A stretch of 14,271 nucleotides of DNA from JBAYVY01 sp041674345. GTDB lineage: Bacteria; Planctomycetota; Phycisphaerae; Phycisphaerales; Zrk34. Within the stretch, counting starts at the first letter, position 1. The number at the start of each line of letters is the position of its first letter. The stretch lies in the NCBI GenBank assembly GCA_041674345.1, contig JBAYVY010000047.1, positions 1 through 14,271 on the forward strand, given 5' to 3'. The notes below the pieces were generated by a model that saw only the letters and a list, made by a program, of their open reading frames with translations, had not been told where the DNA came from and searched no databases. Both the position numbers and the translations under genes were made by a program. Positions 7,001-13,174 of the stretch are shown here, piece by piece.

Positions 7001-7182
7001 CCGCGGCGGTGAGCATCCACCCATCGGCCGAGCCGGCGGAAGTGGAAATGCCCGCCTGCCTGTTGCAAGCCCCCGATGCGCCGGAACAGTTGACCCCCCT
7101 GCCGCGGCGCACACCGAATGCGCCGCCGGCTCAGCCGGAGATTTTGCTTCCGAAGATACCGACCGCTCCCTCATCGCCGTGA
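4069..7182 (+). CDS. Usher-like outer-membrane protein with C-terminal CNA-B/SdrD-like domains
   Basis: A 1037-aa exported protein. Signal peptide 1-31 (AGA|EQ). Residues about 38-165 form a small domain resembling copper-amine-oxidase N-terminal/stalk repeats (GQRWLPLQRLAKLL, then NEVYVPEGAMSHLL). From about 200 to 330 come beta-strands with a usher-like GEIGLGDANTG and QYTGLRVSG. A plug-like Ig domain lies at about 333-412 (PVGSTVDLFINGQRV, FEDIRLPPGALNEVRVRV), followed by the LLPRGG transition at 418-423. Residues about 424-800 are many amphipathic strands typical of a transmembrane barrel. Then come two SdrD/CNA-B-like folds, about 808-900 (with a calcium-loop-like DINADGKPDADE at 818-829) and about 904-995, and a Pro-rich tail. 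By analogy with FimD/PapC it would export and assemble the subunit. It is longer than classical ushers (about 800-870 aa) and the similarity is weak. Only a weak ribosome site precedes the ATG. Codon third positions shift from G- to C-ending near 5080-5200. Confidence 0.7.
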   Translation: MNRCDPICNDGPVGRWALAGLLLATVFCAGAEQAERPRTEVVQLSLIGTKPWQRTVVDDLDVLKVEGQRWLPLQRLAKLLAAKVEEKTEQTMYQFDGGPGATLDKRNGLLESPGLEQPIRVIFARSEITGGNEVYVPEGAMSHLLDLPLQWDEAGYAYRVETTRALGLWKTPERASMFRIGANLIPTNLPSVLPTAHPRSFSLDYVDVRMQLGADVARPGNAPEHVALSSLQQTFWGQLLGGGYKVQLSQPGVSWDRIQGLRVDEQITDPVRVEYFDWIYQWDRGEIGLGDANTGLNDLVFPFVQYTGLRVSGVAGEGWNEETLPDSFNRLEGAIIRPVPFAGVAPVGSTVDLFINGQRVNSTEVLTIDPTAPPGFGTWKFEDIRLPPGALNEVRVRVTEPSGVVTQIDRQVLGTNALLPRGGIVYLGSIGTARDVQRMRTGGFIGGGRVMYGLTDRLTIGTVLAYQDRLHWFADHATELPLRSAHAGFEAYWMPLDPLLIVAELATSSGDLPDGRSQDDLAAVIRTSWYPSRALSMATGLFYYGPHYFNGQTLSPTDRMGFWISGRWNAADWMSTEAAVGWAQDNLAGEQAQTLGVGFQSLTVRMYPLPQCRWSYELDRLEADNGEGTPLLHTFEFQSEPLPRWSITGLWAIGSDVVLQQSSDFFAGLNLPGIGLGQTEQQWFRARYLLGPGHSVAAGYFRSQQYERVSMLHDFRTFDKPWLLFHTEIGRNLMTDSIYFENRSDWLFDRQGDWRCGVRAKYEEHEWAVGVYLAITDQLVLHEGGVLRTADIPSEYGVYRGLINPDNSGAIAGRVFIDINADGKPDADEPGLAGVRVMVENLDTAVTNKAGYYVVPRLSHRGELHVWVDLSSVPAIYTPTHAMQSAELRSRAVTTVNLGVTPSHAILGKIVMVHAEDQQAGVGGVRVILRRNTDGSIVTQSITAADGSYYLGDLRPGVYHIELDPETLPAGHDMPRLPAAVSIHPSAEPAEVEMPACLLQAPDAPEQLTPLPRRTPNAPPAQPEILLPKIPTAPSSP

Positions 7183-7785
7183 GCTTCGCCTGGGCATCAT
7201 CAGCATCAGCCCCATTCCCAGCAGCGCGATCGTCGCCGGTTCGGGCACGGCTTCCAGCGCGATGCGATCCACAAACAGGCGGGCGCTGGCGCTGCCGTCG
7301 GCGATGACTTCAAAATTCAATGTCAGCAGGTCGGGTTGGCCGGCGTAGGCGCTGATGTCGTAGCGGTAGCGCGTGAAATCGGCATTGACCATGCCCATGT
7401 TCTCCGCCGGCGGAAGCCACAATTCAATCGTACCGGTCGGCAGGATCAACTGCGCCTTCTTGATTCCGCCGAAACCGATCAGCGCCAGATCGGCGTACAG
7501 CCATTGCGTGCCGGCCGGAACGGTGAATTGCTGCCAGAGGGTCTTGGTGCCGGATTGTCCCTGCTCGAATTCCGCGCCGGCGTAATGCGTTCCTTCGGTG
7601 GGCGTCTTCGGCGAGGTACTCACGATGAATCCGCCGCCGCTCCAGCCGTTCAACCCGTCTTCAAAGCCGCCGTTGACGATCCCGCCCGGCGCGTTGTTCA
7701 CCGCAAGCGCCACGACCATTGCGAACACCATCATCCACTCCGCGCGAATGCAACCCGCGCGATGCGCCGCGTTGTCCGTCTTCAT
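7171..7785 (-). CDS. PEP-CTERM domain-containing exported protein
   Basis: A 204-aa protein ending in a textbook PEP-CTERM signal: VPEPATIALLGMG (180-192), a short hydrophobic segment, then PRRSSRR (198-204). In this family, exosortase/archaeosortase-type enzymes recognise the PEP motif for export and surface or matrix association; no exosortase is in this window. An N-terminal membrane/signal segment spans about 17-32. The middle is a secreted beta-sandwich beginning NGGFEDGLNGWSGG (38-51), typical of choice-of-anchor or DUF642-like PEP-CTERM proteins that may bind carbohydrate. I chose the ATG at 7785 because it follows a GAGGG purine stretch and puts the signal segment near the N-terminus; a longer frame to 7860 would run across the promoter. 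Its last 12 bases overlap the end of the usher gene on the opposite strand. The ligand is unknown. Confidence 0.88.
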   Translation of the reverse strand: MKTDNAAHRAGCIRAEWMMVFAMVVALAVNNAPGGIVNGGFEDGLNGWSGGGFIVSTSPKTPTEGTHYAGAEFEQGQSGTKTLWQQFTVPAGTQWLYADLALIGFGGIKKAQLILPTGTIELWLPPAENMGMVNADFTRYRYDISAYAGQPDLLTLNFEVIADGSASARLFVDRIALEAVPEPATIALLGMGLMLMMPRRSSRR

Positions 7786-7837
7786 TGGTTCCCTCTCTCT
7801 CGCCCCGATATCGCTCGGCCCGTGATGTGTACCACCC

Positions 7838-7867
7838 ATTATCAAGCCCTCCCCCGGCATAAGTCAA
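7838..7867 (-). promoter_or_regulatory. Sigma-70-type promoter of the PEP-CTERM gene
   Basis: On the minus strand TTGACT (7862-7867) is a near-perfect -35 and GATAAT (7838-7843) a near-perfect -10, separated by 18 bp. Transcription would start near 7831, leaving a leader of about 45 nt before the ATG at 7785. This is the strongest promoter match in the window. Confidence 0.65.
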
Positions 7868-7931
7868 GCAAAAACAGCGGAACGGATACGGTGGGGGGCG
7901 CATGACAACCGGCGCACTCGCCTGAACGGGG

Positions 7932-7957
7932 CCTGAGAAGCAAAACCCCCCGCCGCG
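7932..7957 (-). terminator. Possible leftward terminator upstream of the PEP-CTERM promoter
   Basis: Read leftward, CCCCCCG (7951-7957) pairs with CGGGGGG (7936-7942) around an eight-base loop and is followed directly by TTTT (7932-7935). An alternative stem, GCGTCCC/GGGACGC (7945-7951 with 7955-7961), competes with it. No leftward gene lies just to the right, where mutS runs the other way. It would therefore block antisense read-through from mutS, or be a remnant. The T-tract is short. The 306-bp spacer 7786-8091 otherwise holds the PEP-CTERM promoter and the 8002-8076 dyad. Confidence 0.35.
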
Positions 7958-8001
7958 TCCCGGGGGGACGCGCCTTGACCTCTCACTTCATAGCGGTGCA
8001 G

Positions 8002-8076
8002 CATGTGCAATATCCAACGCGCAATGTACCATGTGTCCGAATTACATCGCACATTGCACATTGAACATCGCACATC
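8002..8076. repeat. Imperfect dyad repeat of GCACATTG-type words upstream of mutS
   Basis: The arms 8002-8034 and 8044-8076 are inverted repeats with 25 of 33 positions matching and a nine-base loop. They are built from variants of the words ATGTGCAAT and GCACATTGAACATC. The element ends 15 bp before the mutS start codon, so it would place a hairpin in the mutS leader. No gene is apparent in it. Confidence 0.6.
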
Positions 8077-8091
8077 CGGTAAACTTTCGCC

Positions 8092-10755
8092 ATGTCGAAT
8101 CCCACCGCCCACGACACCCCCGCCATGCGGCAGTACCGCGGTTTCAAGGCCAAACACCCCGACTGCCTGCTGCTGTTCCGCATGGGCGATTTTTACGAAC
8201 TGTTCTATGACGACGCCCGCACCATCAGCAAAGCGCTGGGGCTGACCCTCACCCAACGCACCGAAGGCATCCCGATGGCGGGCATGCCCTACCATCAACT
8301 CGACATTTATCTCCGCCGGTTGCTCACGCAGGGCTTCCGCGTCGCCGTGTGCGATCAGATCGAAGACCCGACCGCTTCCGGGGCTGCTTCCGGGGCTGCT
8401 TCCGGGGGCGGCGCAAAAGGACTGGTGCAGCGTGATGTGACGCGCGTGGTAACGCCCGGCACGTTGACCGACGAATCATTGCTCGACGAGGGCAGCGAAA
8501 ATCCGCTGGCCGCCGTGCTGTTCACCGATGATGAACATGCGTCGGTCGCGCTGGCGGATTTGAGTACGGGGCGTTTCACGGTCGCATCGCTTTCCGGGTC
8601 CGAGATTCGGGATGAACTGTTGCGTCAGCGTCCGACGGAGTTGCTTTTCGCCGAACCGGCCGACAGCAAGGTGCCGCAGCGTGTCCGCACGCTTGCCGAG
8701 CAACTGAACTGTTCGCTCACCGCCCGCCCCGCCTGGCAGTTTCGCGCCGCCGAGTCGCTTGAAACGATGTGCAAGCAGTTTCAGGTTTCGACGCTCGCCG
8801 GTTTCGGGCTGGATGACAACGACCCGGTCGTCGGCGCCGCAGGCGCGGTGGTTGCCTACCTGCTGGAAACCCAACCCGCCGCCAACGGACGCCTGGCGCA
8901 CCTTCAGCCGCCCACCCGTTTTGAGCGATCCGATCATCTGGTGATCGACCCGACTTCGCTGCGATCCCTCGAAATCGAACGCACCATGCGCACCGGCGAA
9001 ATCACCGGCTCGCTGCTCGGCACGCTCAACGATTGCCGCACGGCGATGGGCAAACGTCTGCTCCGCCACTGGCTTTGTTTTCCGCTGCGCGATCGCCCCC
9101 GGATTGAGCAGCGTCAAGACATCGTCGCGGCGATACTCGATGACCCGATTTTCTCCGATGGTCTGGCGAAATATCTGCCCGGGGTGCAGGACGTGCAACG
9201 GATCGCCGGCCGCATCGCCATCGGCCGGCCCAGCCCGCGCGATCTGGTGGCATTGGGCCAGTCCGCCGGTCAACTGCACACGCTGCGCGATCTGCTCGCC
9301 GAACGCCCGGCGTTGAAACCGATGTGCGACGCGCTCACGGAACTGGCCGGTTCGCTCGACGAGTTGGTCGAGCGTTTCGCCAAGGCGTGCGTTGATGCCC
9401 CGCCGGCGCATCTGCGCGACGGCGGGTTGATCCGCGACGGCTACGATGCGACCCTCGATGAATACCGCATGTTGCAGCGGGACGCCAACCAGTGGCTCGC
9501 CCAATACCAGGCGCGGCTCATCACCGAGACCGGCATCGACCGCCTGAAAGTCGGCTACAACAAAGTGTTCGGCTACTACATCGAACTCTCGCAAGCCCAA
9601 TCCGCCAAGGCCCCGCCGCATTTTGCGCGCAAGCAGACGCTGAAAAACGCCGAGCGATACATCACGCCCGACCTCAAAGAGTTCGAGAACAAAGTGCTCA
9701 GCGCCGAGTCGAAAGCCATCGCCCGCGAACAGGAATTGTTCGCCGAACTGGTGCGGTTGGCCGCCGATCGGTTGACGGCTTTGCAGCGCTATGCGCAAAC
9801 CATCGCCGAGTTGGACGTGCTGGCCAACTTCGCGCGCCGGGCCGGCAAGTTCCGTTACGTCCGGCCCACGCTGGTCGATGAGCCGGTGCTCGATATCGTC
9901 GCCGGTCGTCACCCGGTGCTTGACGAATTGCTGGCTGACAAGTTTGTTCCTAACGACATATGCCTTGGGTCTTCCACTGCGTCCCTTCGTCCCTCCGTCC
10001 CTTCGTCCCTTGCCTTGATAACCGGCCCCAACATGGCTGGCAAAAGCACGTTCATCCGGCAGGCCGCGCTGCTGACGCTGCTGGCGCACACCGGGTCGTA
10101 CATTCCCGCCGAATCGGCGACCATCGGGCTGACCGATCGCATCTTCACGCGCATCGGCGCGTCCGATGAACTGCATGCCGGTCAATCGACGTTCATGGTG
10201 GAAATGGTCGAGACGGCCAACATCTGCCTCAACGCCTCGCCGCATTCGCTGGTGATACTCGATGAAATCGGCCGGGGCACCAGCACGCTCGACGGATTGT
10301 CATTGGCGTGGGCCATCGCCGAACATCTGGCCCGCTTCCGGGGGCGCACGCTGTTCGCCACGCATTATCACGAACTGACGCAATTGTCGGAACTGTTCGA
10401 CAACGTGGCGAATCTGCACGTGACGGTGCGCGAATGGGAAGACGAAGTCGTGTTCCTGCATCGGGTGAGTCCCGGCGCGACGGATCGCAGCTACGGCATC
10501 CACGTGGCGAAAATCGCCGGCCTGCCCCCGGAAGTTGTCAAACGCGCCAATCAACTTATGCAACAGTTCGAGCTGCATACCAGTCCGACGAATGCTAAGC
10601 CGCAAGCGGCCAGGGCGGACCCGCAACCTTCGCTGTTCACCGAATACATGGAACACCCGGCGACGACGAAATTGCGCGAAGCCGACCTGAACACGCTGAC
10701 CCCATTACAGGCGTTCGATCTGCTGCGGCAGTTGCAAAAGGAATTGAGCGAATAA
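8092..10755 (+). CDS. mutS: DNA mismatch repair protein MutS
   Basis: An 887-aa MutS, close to the usual 850-900. It recognises mismatches and small loops in new DNA and starts repair with MutL. Visible motifs: the mismatch-reading Phe-Tyr-Glu at 34-36 (GDFYELFYDDA), the ADP/ATP-binding Walker A GPNMAGKST (645-653, Lys651), the Walker B and signature DEIGRGTS (724-731) and the C-terminal helix region YGIHVAKIAGLP. The order is mismatch-binding, connector, core/clamp and ATPase domain, all complete. Two features are odd. An ASGA-ASGA-ASGG tandem insertion sits at 95-106 in the loop that normally reads DPxxAKGLV. A low-complexity insertion precedes Walker A at about 628-640, between FVPND and ITGPN. 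No strong ribosome site precedes the ATG; Met12 (MRQY) is an alternative start. No mutL is seen. The dyad at 8002-8076 sits immediately upstream. Confidence 0.97.
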   Translation: MSNPTAHDTPAMRQYRGFKAKHPDCLLLFRMGDFYELFYDDARTISKALGLTLTQRTEGIPMAGMPYHQLDIYLRRLLTQGFRVAVCDQIEDPTASGAASGAASGGGAKGLVQRDVTRVVTPGTLTDESLLDEGSENPLAAVLFTDDEHASVALADLSTGRFTVASLSGSEIRDELLRQRPTELLFAEPADSKVPQRVRTLAEQLNCSLTARPAWQFRAAESLETMCKQFQVSTLAGFGLDDNDPVVGAAGAVVAYLLETQPAANGRLAHLQPPTRFERSDHLVIDPTSLRSLEIERTMRTGEITGSLLGTLNDCRTAMGKRLLRHWLCFPLRDRPRIEQRQDIVAAILDDPIFSDGLAKYLPGVQDVQRIAGRIAIGRPSPRDLVALGQSAGQLHTLRDLLAERPALKPMCDALTELAGSLDELVERFAKACVDAPPAHLRDGGLIRDGYDATLDEYRMLQRDANQWLAQYQARLITETGIDRLKVGYNKVFGYYIELSQAQSAKAPPHFARKQTLKNAERYITPDLKEFENKVLSAESKAIAREQELFAELVRLAADRLTALQRYAQTIAELDVLANFARRAGKFRYVRPTLVDEPVLDIVAGRHPVLDELLADKFVPNDICLGSSTASLRPSVPSSLALITGPNMAGKSTFIRQAALLTLLAHTGSYIPAESATIGLTDRIFTRIGASDELHAGQSTFMVEMVETANICLNASPHSLVILDEIGRGTSTLDGLSLAWAIAEHLARFRGRTLFATHYHELTQLSELFDNVANLHVTVREWEDEVVFLHRVSPGATDRSYGIHVAKIAGLPPEVVKRANQLMQQFELHTSPTNAKPQAARADPQPSLFTEYMEHPATTKLREADLNTLTPLQAFDLLRQLQKELSE
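8374..8409 (+). repeat. In-frame 12-bp tandem repeat (three copies) within mutS
   Basis: GCTTCCGGGGCT occurs at 8374-8385 and 8386-8397, with a third copy differing only at its end (8398-8409). Each unit codes Ala-Ser-Gly-Ala/Gly, so copy-number change would keep the frame. It lies in a surface loop of the mismatch-binding domain. Confidence 0.9.
9981..10012 (+). repeat. 8-bp tandem repeat GTCCCTTC (four copies) within mutS
   Basis: Four consecutive 8-mers (9981-9988, 9989-9996, 9997-10004, 10005-10012) read GTCCCTTC, GTCCCTCC, GTCCCTTC and GTCCCTTG. They encode a Ser/Pro/Arg-rich stretch just before the strand leading into Walker A. A change of one unit would shift the frame and truncate MutS before its ATPase. 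Confidence 0.85.
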
Positions 10756-10760
10756 CGGAC

Positions 10761-10802
10761 GGAAGAGGGGCCCTTCGTGCCTCCCGCTAAACCCTCTCTT
10801 CC
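10761..10802 (+). other. Stem-loop downstream of mutS, weak terminator candidate
   Basis: GGAAGAGGGG (10761-10770) can pair with CCCTCTCTTCC (10792-10802) as a stem of about ten pairs with one bulged T and a loop of about 21 bases, six bases after the mutS stop codon. No T-tract follows, so if it ends transcription it is not a standard intrinsic terminator. Confidence 0.3.
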
Positions 10803-10831
10803 CCGAACCCTGAATCTTGAACCCCGCCCCC

Positions 10832-10860
10832 CTGACTGCCATCGCGGTTCGTGCTATCAT
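10832..10860 (+). promoter_or_regulatory. Sigma-70-type promoter of sucC
   Basis: CTGACT (10832-10837) and TATCAT (10855-10860) are separated by 17 bp, matching TTGACA/TATAAT at four and five of six positions. The start would be near 10867, about 37 nt before the sucC ATG. This makes sucC independent of mutS. Confidence 0.5.
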
Positions 10861-10903
10861 GCGGGCTTGGTTGCGAGCATCCTCAATTTCACGAGACACG
10901 GCT

Positions 10904-12115
10904 ATGAAAGTCCATGAATACCAGGCCCGCCAACTGCTGGCCGACGCAGGCGTTCCCGTTCCCCCCGCGGTGGTCGCTGAAACCTCGCTCGACGCGCAAC
11001 GCGCTTTTGACCGGCTGACCACGCGCGACGGCGCGCGTCGCTGCGTCGTCAAGGCGCAGGTCCACGCCGGCGGTCGCGGCAAAGGCGGCGGCGTGAAAAT
11101 CGTCTCCTCCGCCAAAGAAGCATATGACGCGGCCTACCAGATTCTTTCCAAGCCGCTGATCACGCCGCAGACCGGGCCTGAAGGCGTGAAGGTGCGAAAG
11201 CTCCTGGTCGCGTCCGCCGTGGATATCGCCAAGGAATACTACCTCGGCGTGGTACTGGACCGCACCAGCGCCTGCCCCGTGCTGATCGCCAGCGCCGAGG
11301 GCGGCATGGACATCGAGGAAATCGCACACACCAAGCCCGAAGCGCTGTTCAAGGTGCGACTGCATCCGCACCTGCCGTTGCAACCCTATCAGGCGCGCGA
11401 TCTGGCGTATCGGCTGGGCTTCAAGGGCCGGCAGGTCCGCGCCGCGGCGAAAATCATGCACCAGGTCTGCGACCTGTTCCTCCACAACGACGCGATGCTC
11501 GTCGAGATCAATCCGCTCATCGTCACCAAGCCCACCGATGAACACCCCGACGGCATGGTCATGGCGATCGACGCGAAAATGACCTTCGATGACAACGCCC
11601 TGTTCCGCCACGAAAACATCGCCGCGCTGCACGACCCGCTGGAGGAAGCCGACGCCGAAATCGAAGCCAAGCGGTTCGGCCTGTCGTACATCAAACTCGA
11701 CGGCACGATCGGCTGCCTGGTCAACGGCGCGGGTCTGGCGATGGCCACGATGGACACGATCAAACTGCACGGCGGAAGCCCGGCGAACTTTCTGGACGTC
11801 GGCGGCGGGGCTTCGGAGGAAGCCGTCACCGAGGCGTTCAAAATCATTCTCGCCGATCCGTGCGTCAGGGGCGTGCTGGTCAACATTTTCGGCGGGATCA
11901 TGCAGTGCGACAAAATCGCCCGCGCGATCGTGAACGCCGCCAACAATGTCGGTTTCACCGTTCCGCTGGTCGTGCGACTGGAAGGCACGAACGTCGATGT
12001 CGCCCGTAAGATCATCGACGAGGCGAAAGATCAGATACCGATGCTCCAGCCCGCGGCCGACCTGAACGAAGCGGCGGAGAAAGTCACCGCCGCCGTCGCT
12101 GTCGCCGCCGCGTAA
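10904..12115 (+). CDS. sucC: Succinyl-CoA synthetase (ADP/GDP-forming) beta subunit
   Basis: A 403-aa protein, slightly longer than the usual 386-400. With the alpha subunit SucD it interconverts succinyl-CoA plus phosphate and NDP with succinate, CoA and NTP in the citric acid cycle, in the cytoplasm. The ATP-grasp half runs from MKVHEYQARQLL, with the nucleotide loop KAQVHAGGRGKGGGVK (50-65), EGG at 132-134 and the metal-binding EINPL (201-205). The CoA-ligase-like half has GCLVNGAGLAMATMD (270-284), FLDVGGGA (296-303) and IFGGIMQCD (328-336). I chose the ATG at 10904 because the family begins exactly with this motif; the longer frame from 10817 would run through the promoter. The extra length is an Ala/Val-rich tail. 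sucD does not follow; the next gene is an AraC regulator, so the alpha subunit must be encoded elsewhere. Confidence 0.96.
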   Translation: MKVHEYQARQLLADAGVPVPPAVVAETSLDAQRAFDRLTTRDGARRCVVKAQVHAGGRGKGGGVKIVSSAKEAYDAAYQILSKPLITPQTGPEGVKVRKLLVASAVDIAKEYYLGVVLDRTSACPVLIASAEGGMDIEEIAHTKPEALFKVRLHPHLPLQPYQARDLAYRLGFKGRQVRAAAKIMHQVCDLFLHNDAMLVEINPLIVTKPTDEHPDGMVMAIDAKMTFDDNALFRHENIAALHDPLEEADAEIEAKRFGLSYIKLDGTIGCLVNGAGLAMATMDTIKLHGGSPANFLDVGGGASEEAVTEAFKIILADPCVRGVLVNIFGGIMQCDKIARAIVNAANNVGFTVPLVVRLEGTNVDVARKIIDEAKDQIPMLQPAADLNEAAEKVTAAVAVAAA

Positions 12116-12120
12116 GAACA

Positions 12121-12266
12121 AAATGACGAATGACGAAATCCGAATGACGATTTAGCCAACAGCCACAAGCCAACAGCCAACAGGTGTAGGGATGTTCCGC
12201 TGTCTGTTGGCTCGTGGCTGTTGGCTCTGATCCGATTCGTCATTCGGATTTCGTCATTCGTCATTT
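12121..12266. repeat. Nested dyad repeat element with perfect 30-bp arms
   Basis: The arms 12121-12150 and 12237-12266 are perfect 30-bp inverted repeats of GAATGACGAA-type words. Inside them a second pair, 12154-12176 and 12204-12226, matches at 22 of 23 bases and is built from GCCAACAGCC words. The element fills nearly the whole sucC-to-regulator spacer, from five bases after the sucC stop to six bases before the regulator ATG. Its outer arm matches the arm of the 3841-3989 element at about 23 of 25 positions in the core. It may act as a transcription-blocking or mRNA-stabilising hairpin. Confidence 0.88.
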
Positions 12267-12272
12267 CAAGCT

Positions 12273-13157
12273 ATGCTGACCGGCATGACCAAGGTGGTGG
12301 CGATCCATTCGGCCCACGATTCGCTGCTTGATTTCATTCTGCACCACCTGCGCGTGCGGATGGGCGTGTGCAGTCTCCAGCGCGTGACACGGGGCTACAC
12401 GCTGGAACATCGCACCATTCCCGACTGGAACTTCATTTACGTGACGCGGGGCAAAGCCGTGTGGGTCATCGACGGCACGGCTCATCCGCTGAACACCGGC
12501 GATCTGGTGATGGTTCCGCCTCATGTCGGGCATCACGCATACAGCACGACGAAAAAGATGCGTCTGGTGTCGGTGCATGTCGAGCCGAAACTTCCCGGCG
12601 GGCAGGACGTGTTCGCCCTGTTGCCTCCGCCGCGTACGCTGACGGTGGAACGCGACTCGCCGCTGGATCGTTACCTGCGTGGCGCTGAAACGGAGATGGA
12701 TCGGTTGTCCGATCAGCCGATGGTCAGCCGGTTGTACCTGGCGGCATGGGCGCGGCTGGCGGTGCTGGAAATGCTGCGATGTCACGGCGGGCCGTCGGCG
12801 CGAATGCCGGCGGCCATCGACCCGCTGCTGGTGCGAATCCTGCAACTGCTGAGCGACCGGCTGACCGAATCGCTGACACTGGCGGAACTGTCGCGGCGCG
12901 TGGGGTATTCGGGCCAGCATTTGAACCGGCTGTTTCGGCGCGAGTTGGGCGTCACGCCGTTGCAGCATCATCGCCGGTTGAAGCTGGAAAAGGCGGCTGA
13001 ACTGCTGTTGCGCGGCGCGTTGAGCGTGCGGGGCGTGGGGCAGACGGTGGGCATCGCCGACCCGTTTTATTTCAGCCGGTTGTTCCAGCAACACTTCGGC
13101 AAAAGCCCGACGGAATATCGCCGCTCCGCCGAAACGGCGATGTCCGATTCGGTGTAG
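12273..13157 (+). CDS. AraC/XylS-family transcriptional regulator with cupin-type sensor domain
   Basis: A 294-aa regulator. Residues about 35-115 form a cupin-like ligand-binding barrel (DWNFIYVTRGKAVWVIDG, then LNTGDLVMVPPHVGHHAY). Residues about 185-285 hold the two AraC helix-turn-helices: SLTLAELSRRVGYSGQHLNRLF (200-221) and the second ending in DPFYFSRLFQQHFGKSPTEYR (263-283), the family hallmark. Proteins of this type often sense sugars or their derivatives, but the ligand and targets cannot be read from the sequence. No clear ribosome site precedes the ATG at 12273 or the in-frame ATG at 12285, because the dyad repeat ends six bases upstream. It lies downstream of sucC in the same direction and convergent to the AsmA-like gene. 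No transport or catabolic gene is adjacent to suggest a regulon. Confidence 0.93.
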   Translation: MLTGMTKVVAIHSAHDSLLDFILHHLRVRMGVCSLQRVTRGYTLEHRTIPDWNFIYVTRGKAVWVIDGTAHPLNTGDLVMVPPHVGHHAYSTTKKMRLVSVHVEPKLPGGQDVFALLPPPRTLTVERDSPLDRYLRGAETEMDRLSDQPMVSRLYLAAWARLAVLEMLRCHGGPSARMPAAIDPLLVRILQLLSDRLTESLTLAELSRRVGYSGQHLNRLFRRELGVTPLQHHRRLKLEKAAELLLRGALSVRGVGQTVGIADPFYFSRLFQQHFGKSPTEYRRSAETAMSDSV

Positions 13158-13174
13158 GAAAGCGTGTAAGAAAG

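Noticed and set aside
8476..10245. Long open frame (589 codons) on the minus strand opposite mutS
   Set aside because: It lies wholly antisense to a clear MutS with intact motifs. Its predicted protein is Arg/Gly/Gln-rich with no domain signature, as expected from a high-GC shadow frame.
10889..12121. 410-codon open frame antisense to sucC
   Set aside because: sucC has all family motifs in the other frame. The antisense product is His/Asp/Arg-rich low-complexity sequence with no ribosome site.
12121..12266. CRISPR-like array
   Set aside because: The repeats are arranged as nested inverted arms, with no regular direct repeats and unique spacers, and no cas gene is present.
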